NCBI RefSeq assembly: GCF_006170445.1
Contig: NZ_VCNA01000004.1
Span: 124,001-188,000 of the forward strand
Direction: 5' to 3'
Origin: Brevibacillus dissolubilis
GTDB taxonomy: Bacteria; Bacillota; Bacilli; Brevibacillales; Brevibacillaceae
Length of the DNA stretch: 64,000 nucleotides
Below the pieces are notes generated by a model. That model saw only the letters and a list, made by a program, of their open reading frames with translations, ran no database searches and was not told the DNA's origin. A program made the translations under genes and the position numbers. Positions 1 to 6,889 of the stretch are shown here, in pieces (position 1 is the stretch's first letter; each line of letters begins with the position of its first letter).

Positions 1-121
1 CACCCGAAATAATCATACTTTTTCTCCCATCATGATGCAATAGCAACTATAGAAGCATTCTCAAAAAGCGAATTAGTCGACAATAATAATTCCACTCAAA
101 TACGTATGAAGATTTATAAAT
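1..121. other. AT-rich stretch at the window edge, no intact gene
   Basis: No complete gene is visible. The plus strand is open from about 13 to 147 in one frame and would give a protein-like run ending in KIYKLIKDLLIL, but it has no start codon or ribosome binding site and begins just after a stop. It could be the decayed tail of a gene lying outside the window or mere chance. Confidence 0.3.
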
Positions 122-151
122 TAATAAAGGACTTACTTATTTTGTAAGTCC
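122..151 (-). terminator. weak terminator after topB
   Basis: An 8-bp perfect stem (GGACTTAC/GTAAGTCC) lies 13 bases beyond the topB stop on the minus strand and is followed by a T-rich but interrupted tract. Confidence 0.5.
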
Positions 152-163
152 CCTACCTTTATA

Positions 164-2671
164 TTACTTCCCCTCAAACTCAAACCTCACACTCTTCCCC
201 TGCTCATCCCACACCAGATAAGCATCAAACGTCTTCTCACCCTTCTTAAACCCTTTGATCAAATTACTCTTCCCTTTAGTAAGAATCCGCTTCGCATTCG
301 TGGCGGAGACGGCTTTGCCGAGGATTTTCTTGCCAATCGTTAGCTTACACTGATTTTTGGTATAGTGTGAGCAGCCGTAAAAGTCGCCTTTGTCGATAAT
401 CTCCCCGTCGCACAGCTTACACGGACCGATGGAGTTGCCCATCGTAGATTTGGAGTCTGACTTGGCACTTGCATTTGTTTTGGCACTGGTCTTAGAACCA
501 GCCGAGGCGGTCGCAGTTGCTGCCCCTCCCCCACCTGATGATCTCTCTACACCAGCGGCCACATAGCCGGAAGAATCAGAAGGATACCCATACGATCCGT
601 ACCCCTCCGACTCCCCACCAGAAGCACCACGCGAATTCCGCGTACCGCCTTTTCCTCGCGTTCCTCCAGTTCCAGCTCCTGTACCTGCTGATTCACGAGG
701 CCCCCGCGAACCAGCTCCACCTTTTCCACCGCGCTCCCCTCTCTTCGGCAGCGCATCCAGATCAATCCCCTCAAACGTCCATGTCCGCGACTGCTCTACG
801 GCATCCTCGATGATCTTCTGGGACAGCTTTTTCACCTGCTCCATGAACTCTTGCGGAGAAGCTTCGCCTTGGCCGATCTGGGAAAGACGCTGCTCCCACT
901 TGGCGGTCATCTCCGGTGACGCGAGGATCTTATCCCCGATCGCTTCGATGAGCACCATGCCTTTTGGGGTGGCGAAGACTTGGTTTTTGGTGACAGAGAT
1001 GTAGTTGCGGTCCTTGAGCATCGTGATGATCCCGGCGCGAGTCGCCTCGGTGCCGAGACCTTCGACACGCATGAGGACTTTTTCCAGCTCTTGGTCGCCT
1101 AAGTGTTTGCCGGCGGTTTTCATCAGGGTGATCAGCTGACCCTCGGTGTAGCGCTTGGGTGGCTGGGTTTTGCTTTCTTTGGCATTGGCTTTTTTGCAGG
1201 TACCTGTCTCGCCTTGTTCGAGCGGTGGGAGGAGCGTGTCGTCGAAATCATCTTGATTGTCCCCGTCCTCTTTGTCTGCTTTGCTGCCTTTTTTGCCTTT
1301 GCCGCTGCTCTTGGCGTCCTCGTCGCCGAAGATGACCTTGCGCCACCCCTCCTGGATCTGCTCGCGGCCCTTGGTGATGAACTCGGCGCGGCCGTCCACG
1401 ATGGTCACTACGGTGGTGTAGTCGTAGATCGCGGCTTCGTAATGAGCGGCGATCAGGCGGCGGGCGATCAGGTCGTAGATTTTTCGCTCCTCGTCGGGAA
1501 GCTTGCTCACCTGTGGCACCTGCTCAGTCGGGATGATGGCATAGTGGTCGGTGACCTTCTTTTCATTGACAAACCGCTTGTTGCCCATCAGGGACTGGAT
1601 CGGCGCGGGAAAAAGCCCCTGGTAATCCGTCTGGCGTCCCAGCTTTTGCAGAATCTCAGGAAAGGTCTGCGCCTCGCCCGGCGTGACGAACGCGGAGTCA
1701 CTTCGCGGGTAGGAGATTACGCCTTTGAGATAGAGCTTCTGGGCGATGTCGAGCGTCTTTTTCGGGGAAAACTTGTACAGCTTGTTGGCCGTTGCCTGCA
1801 AAGACGACAGGTTGAACAGGTACGGCGGCAGGAATTCCTTGCGTTCTTTGGTCAGCTCCTTGACCTCGGCAGGCTTGTCCTGGCAAAAGGCAGCGATTTT
1901 TTCCGCCATCTGCGGGTCGTTGACACGGGTCTCGCCTTCCTTGCTGATCCATTTGCCATCGTATTTTTTCTTGCCCATCTGAAAAGTCGCAAAGACCTCC
2001 CAGAACGGCTCGGATTTGAAGTTGGCGATTTCCTTTTCCCGCTTGACCACCAGTGCCAGCGTTGGGGTCTGGACACGGCCTGCGGAGAAGACGTCGGACA
2101 CACCCTTTTCCTTCATTAAAATGGTATAGATGCGGGAGGCGTTCATCCCGACGAGCCAGTCGGCACAGGCGCGGCTATAAGCCTCGAAGTAAAGCGGGCG
2201 GGTGTCTTCCTCTGTTAGCAGGTTGGCAAAACCGTCGCGGACGGCTTTCTCGGTGAGAGAGGAAATCCACAGGCGCTTCATTGGTTTGCGCGCTCCTGCT
2301 GTAGAGATGATCGTGCGGACAATCAGTTCCCCTTCGCGCCCGGCGTCACCTGCGATGATGATCTCGTCGACGTCAGGACGGTGCAGCAGTTGTTTAACGA
2401 TGTTGAACTGCTTGTACTTGGACTTCATCACGCGGTAGCGGAATTTATCGGGGATCATCGGGAGCGTGGCGCGGGACCAGCGTTTCCAAGCAGGATTATA
2501 TTCCTCCGGTGGAAGCAGCTCGCAGACATGCCCAACAGCCCATGTGACATAAGCGCCGCGTGGGAAAAATTCATTAGGGGCAATCTCGAGATACCCCTGT
2601 GTTTTTTTATGTTTGAACGGAGCGGCCAGCTTGGAGGCCTGATCCGGTTTTTCGGCAATGATTACTTTCAT
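164..2671 (-). CDS. topB: DNA topoisomerase III
   Basis: Type IA topoisomerase that passes single strands to decatenate and relax negatively supercoiled DNA. The TOPRIM domain is at the N-terminus (MKVIIAEKP, Glu7; acidic GDAGREGEL at about 109-117) and the catalytic Tyr321 sits in GVISYPRSDS. The start at 2671 is chosen because AAAGGAG lies 8 bases upstream; a longer reading frame from 2731 lacks such a site. After the catalytic core, about residues 645-760 form a Gly/Arg/Ser-rich, probably disordered linker with RGG-like repeats. It ends in a Cys-containing zinc-finger-like module (CKLCDGE, then FYGCSHY and NQCKL) typical of Bacillales TopB tails. The length, 835 aa, is longer than the roughly 730 aa of B. 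subtilis TopB because of the linker. Stands alone on the minus strand. Confidence 0.95.
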   Translation of the reverse strand: MKVIIAEKPDQASKLAAPFKHKKTQGYLEIAPNEFFPRGAYVTWAVGHVCELLPPEEYNPAWKRWSRATLPMIPDKFRYRVMKSKYKQFNIVKQLLHRPDVDEIIIAGDAGREGELIVRTIISTAGARKPMKRLWISSLTEKAVRDGFANLLTEEDTRPLYFEAYSRACADWLVGMNASRIYTILMKEKGVSDVFSAGRVQTPTLALVVKREKEIANFKSEPFWEVFATFQMGKKKYDGKWISKEGETRVNDPQMAEKIAAFCQDKPAEVKELTKERKEFLPPYLFNLSSLQATANKLYKFSPKKTLDIAQKLYLKGVISYPRSDSAFVTPGEAQTFPEILQKLGRQTDYQGLFPAPIQSLMGNKRFVNEKKVTDHYAIIPTEQVPQVSKLPDEERKIYDLIARRLIAAHYEAAIYDYTTVVTIVDGRAEFITKGREQIQEGWRKVIFGDEDAKSSGKGKKGSKADKEDGDNQDDFDDTLLPPLEQGETGTCKKANAKESKTQPPKRYTEGQLITLMKTAGKHLGDQELEKVLMRVEGLGTEATRAGIITMLKDRNYISVTKNQVFATPKGMVLIEAIGDKILASPEMTAKWEQRLSQIGQGEASPQEFMEQVKKLSQKIIEDAVEQSRTWTFEGIDLDALPKRGERGGKGGAGSRGPRESAGTGAGTGGTRGKGGTRNSRGASGGESEGYGSYGYPSDSSGYVAAGVERSSGGGGAATATASAGSKTSAKTNASAKSDSKSTMGNSIGPCKLCDGEIIDKGDFYGCSHYTKNQCKLTIGKKILGKAVSATNAKRILTKGKSNLIKGFKKGEKTFDAYLVWDEQGKSVRFEFEGK

Positions 2672-2851
2672 CTCGGTTTGACTCCTTTGGTCTTTCGGTA
2701 AAATAACGGACAGACAGAAAGAAGGACACAAACCATTATACTACCATGACAGGGACAAAAAAGGGACAAAAGAAATAAAAACATCCATCTAAAAACCTTT
2801 CCTAATGCTTCCCACCACTTTCGGGCATTCTACCCCTAAGAGGTGATTTTC

Positions 2852-3529
2852 GTGGACTTACTCAGTTCCGATTTTTGGATGGGCTTGCTTAGCATCGTCG
2901 TGATCGACTTGGTTCTCGCCGGTGACAACGCCATCGTCATCGGGATGACTGCGCGTAATCTGTCCAAGGATATCCAAAAGCGGGTCATCCTCTGGGGGAC
3001 GATTGCAGCAATCATCGTCCGGGCTACCTTGACTGTTTTTGTCGTGTGGCTGTTGGAGATTCCGTTTCTCATGGTGGCGGGCGGCCTCTTGCTCATCTGG
3101 ATTGCCTATTCCCTGCTCACCCAGGAAGAAAAAGAGGAAAACGTCGAGCCTAGCACCAACGTCTGGCAGGCCATCCGTACCATCGTGATTGCTGACGTGG
3201 TGATGGGCTTGGATAACGTGCTGGCAATTGCCGGGGCGTCGCATGGCTCCTTTATCTTGGTCATTCTGGGCTTGATGGTCAGCGTCCCGATCATGGTCTG
3301 GGGCAGTACGGTGATCCTGCGCTTCATGGAGCGCTACCCGATCATCATCTACATCGGGGCAGCGGTGCTGGCGTGGACAGCTTCGCAGATGATCACGGAA
3401 GAACCGGCATTCCACGATGTTCTGGCAGAGTACCCTGCGCTCAAATGGGGGATTACTGTGTTACTCGTAGCGGGTGTGCTGTTTTTTGGACGGATGCAAA
3501 ACCGCAAAAAAAGCTCTTCTTCTGCCTAA
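2852..3529 (+). CDS. TerC family integral membrane protein
   Basis: Multi-pass membrane protein of the TerC family (YjbE/YceF type in Bacillus), proteins linked to manganese export and metal loading of secreted enzymes. Visible features are seven or so hydrophobic segments and the family's acidic intramembrane motifs: DLVLAGDNAIVIG near residue 20 and VVMGLDNVLAIAGA near residue 110. These aspartates are thought to coordinate the metal. The GTG at 2852 is preferred over the GTG at 2843 because AAGAGGTG is then 6 bases away; the earlier codon overlaps that site. Monocistronic, with a terminator directly at its stop. The substrate cannot be fixed from sequence. Confidence 0.85.
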   Translation: MDLLSSDFWMGLLSIVVIDLVLAGDNAIVIGMTARNLSKDIQKRVILWGTIAAIIVRATLTVFVVWLLEIPFLMVAGGLLLIWIAYSLLTQEEKEENVEPSTNVWQAIRTIVIADVVMGLDNVLAIAGASHGSFILVILGLMVSVPIMVWGSTVILRFMERYPIIIYIGAAVLAWTASQMITEEPAFHDVLAEYPALKWGITVLLVAGVLFFGRMQNRKKSSSSA

Positions 3530-3557
3530 GAAACAGCCCATGCCGCTGTTTCTTTTT
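3529..3557 (+). terminator. terminator of the terC-type gene
   Basis: A 9-bp stem (AGAAACAGC/GCTGTTTCT) with a 7-nt loop overlaps the stop codon and is followed by TTTTT. Confidence 0.85.
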
Positions 3558-3659
3558 GGCGTATTTGTGCTCGTTTCTGCATGATTTACCTGTATATAAA
3601 GCTTTCACTTTATGTTAAAATTTAACCTAAGGAAATGACTCGGAAAAGGAGGGAAAACG

Positions 3660-4310
3660 ATGAAACGACTCCTCATCTTGATCGGTCTGGCCGCGATTGC
3701 CGTCGCGATAGCTTTTCCATCGTTTGCCACGGAACAAAAAACCGAGATCATCCGTGATGTCAAAGCTGGTCTCAATCTCCCCGAACAACAGGAAAACCCC
3801 GTCATCCTCCAGATCGGGAGCGAAACGGTAACGCAAAAAGAGTTCCAGACCTTCAAGGAATACCTAATCGCGAACCAAAAATTGACCAAATCCTCTGCCA
3901 CCGTCACAGATGAATATGTGCTCAAAGAATATATATGCGACCTGCTCCTGTACGAAAAGGCAGAAGAATCCGGCGTCGTCGTCGATTTTGCAGAGGCCCA
4001 GCAGTATGCAAAGGAAATGCGTGCCCTGATCGAGAAGTCCGATGATGAGACGAAGCGCATTCAGGACAAGGTGATCGATGCGACCGGTCTTGATACCGAG
4101 ACCTACTGGAACACCTATGCGCCGAAAATGTACCAGCAGCAGCTCAGCATCGAGAAGCTAATCACCCAGCTGTCCGAACAAGGGATGCTTGCGACCGGCA
4201 GTGACCCAAACACGCTGAAAAAAGCATATGAAGCGTATCGGGAGGAATTGTACCGCGCGGCGAAGCCAACGATTCAGATTTTACAGACAGACTTAGAGAT
4301 AGCGTCATGA
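3660..4310 (+). CDS. exported SurA-N-like protein without a rotamase domain
   Basis: 216 aa with a Sec signal peptide (KR, then a hydrophobic run of about 15 residues ending near SFATEQ). The mature part contains VILQIGSETVTQKEFQTFKEYL, the typical opening of SurA/PrsA-type chaperone N-domains, followed by charged helices. The parvulin peptidyl-prolyl isomerase domain of PrsA/SurA is absent, so it may be a stand-alone chaperone-like domain. GGAGGGAAAACG precedes the ATG. It has its own terminator and appears monocistronic. The chaperone link is inference from the N-terminal pattern only. Confidence 0.7.
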   Translation: MKRLLILIGLAAIAVAIAFPSFATEQKTEIIRDVKAGLNLPEQQENPVILQIGSETVTQKEFQTFKEYLIANQKLTKSSATVTDEYVLKEYICDLLLYEKAEESGVVVDFAEAQQYAKEMRALIEKSDDETKRIQDKVIDATGLDTETYWNTYAPKMYQQQLSIEKLITQLSEQGMLATGSDPNTLKKAYEAYREELYRAAKPTIQILQTDLEIAS

Positions 4311-4313
4311 TCC

Positions 4314-4347
4314 AGAGAGCCTGTACGAGTAGAGGGCTCTCTTTTTT
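4314..4347 (+). terminator. terminator of the SurA-N-like gene
   Basis: Stem AGAGAGCC/GGCTCTCT with a 13-nt loop, followed by TTTTTT, directly after the stop codon. Confidence 0.85.
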
Positions 4348-4495
4348 GTGGGCTTTTTGGGCCTTCTAATCGCTCTTGTGCACGCTAGATGTACACGAAG
4401 CAAATACACGTGGAAGGAATTCCTTCATCTATATGGAATACACTAGTACAAGTGAAAGTATGGAACGAAATCCTTGAACGAAATGAGGAATCGGT

Positions 4496-5575
4496 GTGGA
4501 ACACGTACAGGTGCTGATCGCAGGCGCCGGGATCGCCGGGATTTCCGCCGCAATCTGGTGCAGACGGCTTGGCCTCCAAGCGATCCTGATCGAACAAGAA
4601 CCACACATCGGCGGTCAACTAAAAACCATCAAAAATACCATCTGGGACTTCCCTCCCCACCTCTACGCCAACGGGCTGGAGCTGCTCGACGAACTGAATC
4701 AGCATCAGGTGCTGGGTGAGCTCGATATCCGCCTCTCGGAGCGGCTGATCTCAATTGATCCTGTGAGCCATCTGGTACAGACAGACAAAACGCTATATCA
4801 GGCTGACTATCTCATCGCGGCCACTGGGGTGCGTGCCAATACGCTGACCGTGCTGGAAGGCGCCTCTTTTGTGCTGGCTCCTTGGTTCTCCACCACATCA
4901 CAGGGCGAATTGCTCGCAGGCCGGCGGGTGCTGGTCGTAGGCGGTGGTGACCGTGCTGTCGAAAGTGCCTACAATATCTCCCCCTATGCCGAGCACATCT
5001 GGCTGGCTGTGCGTGGTGACAAGCTGCGTGCCCGTCCTGAGTGGGTGGAACGGCTGGATACTGTGCCAAATGTCACCGTGCTGTATGAGACAGAGGTGAC
5101 GGGATATATCGAAGAGGATCAACTGCGTACGGCTGTGCAATTGCTGGAGTCTGCTTCTGAGCAGTGTGCCGGTGAGACTGCACTGTCTGATGACCAGGCT
5201 GCTCCCTCTAATGATCACGCTGCTCTGTCTGCCAATGCACCAAGTTCTCACTCTGGTGTTTCATCGCTTCTCCCAGATCCCCAGGCTACCCAGACGGGTG
5301 TCTTTCTAGAGATAAAAGGCCAGCAGATGCCTCTCTTCCTCCCCGTCGACAGGGTCATGCCGCGCATCGGCATCCGGGGCAACAGCGACGTGATGGAGCA
5401 GCTCAAGCAGTACGGCGAGGGTTTTATCCAGTCCGATGAGTACCAGGCTACCAGCTGCGGCTGGATTTATGCCATAGGGGACCTGACCAATGGCAGCGTC
5501 TATGCCAGTCTGTCGCTTGCTTCCGGTCAAGCGATGAAGGCGGTCAAACATATTTCATTGCAACTTAACAAGTAA
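4496..5575 (+). CDS. FAD/NAD(P)-dependent oxidoreductase (thioredoxin reductase-like fold)
   Basis: Two-dinucleotide-binding-domain flavoprotein. The FAD motif LIAGAGIAGISAA is at residues 7-19, an NAD(P) motif VVGGGDRAVESA at about 147-158, and the C-terminal FAD motif GWIYAIGDLTNG at 322-333. The redox CxxC of thioredoxin reductase is missing, so it is closer to ferredoxin-NADP reductase-type or uncharacterised relatives. An unusual Ser/Ala/Asp-rich insertion at about 219-268 interrupts the second half of the NAD(P) domain and looks like a low-complexity linker. Start is GTG, with ATGAGG five bases upstream. The nudix gene follows 18 bases later, with a ribosome binding site in between, so the two are probably co-transcribed. 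The electron acceptor is unknown. Confidence 0.8.
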   Translation: MEHVQVLIAGAGIAGISAAIWCRRLGLQAILIEQEPHIGGQLKTIKNTIWDFPPHLYANGLELLDELNQHQVLGELDIRLSERLISIDPVSHLVQTDKTLYQADYLIAATGVRANTLTVLEGASFVLAPWFSTTSQGELLAGRRVLVVGGGDRAVESAYNISPYAEHIWLAVRGDKLRARPEWVERLDTVPNVTVLYETEVTGYIEEDQLRTAVQLLESASEQCAGETALSDDQAAPSNDHAALSANAPSSHSGVSSLLPDPQATQTGVFLEIKGQQMPLFLPVDRVMPRIGIRGNSDVMEQLKQYGEGFIQSDEYQATSCGWIYAIGDLTNGSVYASLSLASGQAMKAVKHISLQLNK

Positions 5576-5593
5576 AGGAGGCTAAGCGTTACC

Positions 5594-6112
5594 ATGCATA
5601 CTTTTTACGACAATCTGGGCAATCCCATGACGCTTACCTTCGATCCTGCCATCTACACGGAACGGGTCGCCAAGCATGTGCTGGTGTTTGCTTTTTGGGA
5701 TGGAAAGCTGTTGTTTACCTTACATACGAAGCGCGGAATCGAGCTTCCCGGAGGCAAGGTGGAGCCGGGCGAGACCAGCATGGCTGCGGCGGTGCGGGAG
5801 ACGTATGAAGAGACCGGGTGTACGCTGAGTTCGATTGAAAAGATTGGACAGTACACGGTGGAGATGGTGAAGACGCCGGATGGTGCTGAGAATCATGGCA
5901 ATCTGATTGTGAAGGATATTTTTCTGGCTCATGTAGAAAAGCAGGAGCGGGAAATGATCGGCGGTACGGTTGGGGGATTGGTGTTGTTGGAACAGATTCC
6001 TTCGCCTGATGAGGTTCGGAATAATACGGAGTTTAGTCCGTTTTTGTATGATGAGGTGTATCCGTTGACTCTGCGGTATTTGGAGGAGCGGGGATTGTTG
6101 GGGGAACGGTAA
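5594..6112 (+). CDS. ytkD: Nudix hydrolase, YtkD-like
   Basis: Nudix pyrophosphohydrolase with a complete Nudix box at residues 53-75 (GGKVEPGE, then RETYEETG). Overall arrangement and length (172 aa) match Bacillus YtkD/RppH-like enzymes that clean up oxidised nucleoside triphosphates and have RNA 5' pyrophosphohydrolase activity. AAAGGAGG lies 13 bases before the ATG, a rather long spacing. It follows the flavoprotein gene closely, and a strong terminator closes the pair. Whether it is a true ytkD ortholog rests on recognition of the whole sequence pattern, not on an alignment. Confidence 0.8.
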   Translation: MHTFYDNLGNPMTLTFDPAIYTERVAKHVLVFAFWDGKLLFTLHTKRGIELPGGKVEPGETSMAAAVRETYEETGCTLSSIEKIGQYTVEMVKTPDGAENHGNLIVKDIFLAHVEKQEREMIGGTVGGLVLLEQIPSPDEVRNNTEFSPFLYDEVYPLTLRYLEERGLLGER

Positions 6113-6115
6113 GAG

Positions 6116-6152
6116 GCCCTGTGTCCTTTGGGAAAAGGATGCAGGGCTTTTT
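6116..6152 (+). terminator. terminator of the oxidoreductase-nudix pair
   Basis: Stem of about 12 pairs starting with GCCCTG and closing with CAGGGC, followed by TTTTT. It lies just before the convergent end of the immunity gene. Confidence 0.8.
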
Positions 6153-6159
6153 GTCGAGA

Positions 6160-6885
6160 TCACATATAGTCTAATACATTTGAAATGGTGTCTCTTAATG
6201 TAATATAGGCCGGTTCGCTATAAGGCAATGTTTCTTCGTAAATTTCCTTTAGTGAACCCTTTAATTCTGATTCTTCATATTGAGTTAATTCATCATCCAT
6301 TCTCTCGATAATTTCAAAAAAACCACCTAACTTTATACGTAAGTCTTCTTTGATATTGTTATTTTCTTCAACTAAGTCAATCCCATCGGGTAGTAGATGT
6401 TTACTAGCCTTATAAATAACGAAACCCATCATCTCTTCATTCTGTAACACAAAGGAAAAGTCTTCAGTCACCTTTATTTCAGTAGACGGGTTTATTCTAT
6501 TCCATTTTTTTGAATATGATAATATTGTATCATCTTCAACATAGTACTCGGTAAAATCGGACAATTTACAATCGAAATTTTTGGCCTCACTTATTTTGAT
6601 ATTACCAAATTTATCTTCTATTAATCCTCTATCTATCTTATCCATTTTTACTGTTATTGGTTCGTTTAACTTTATTACTGCTCCTATAAATTCCAGGCCA
6701 TCCCGATTAAATAATATAGTATCTGCATCGGACCACAACCAATTAAAACTTCCATAACTAATATTTTTTAATTCCTCTATTTCATTGTAATTTTTCTCCT
6801 TTCCAATCCATACAATTTGACTGGACAAGTACCACCTTACTTGTGTATTTTTGAAAAACTGCTTTTCACAATACTTTATTTTCAT
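6160..6885 (-). CDS. putative immunity protein paired with the eCIS-type toxin
   Basis: 241 aa, acidic, no signal peptide or membrane segment; I do not recognise the family. The ATG at 6885 begins 4 bases after the toxin stop codon; a longer frame from 6951 would overlap the toxin and is less likely. No Shine-Dalgarno sequence is visible, so translation is probably coupled to the toxin. The gene is clearly more AT-rich than the flanking chromosome, as is the toxin's 3' end. The position directly behind a polymorphic toxin C-terminus is the standard place for an immunity gene; that function is inference from context. Confidence 0.7.
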   Translation of the reverse strand: MKIKYCEKQFFKNTQVRWYLSSQIVWIGKEKNYNEIEELKNISYGSFNWLWSDADTILFNRDGLEFIGAVIKLNEPITVKMDKIDRGLIEDKFGNIKISEAKNFDCKLSDFTEYYVEDDTILSYSKKWNRINPSTEIKVTEDFSFVLQNEEMMGFVIYKASKHLLPDGIDLVEENNNIKEDLRIKLGGFFEIIERMDDELTQYEESELKGSLKEIYEETLPYSEPAYITLRDTISNVLDYM

Positions 6886-6889
6886 ATTT

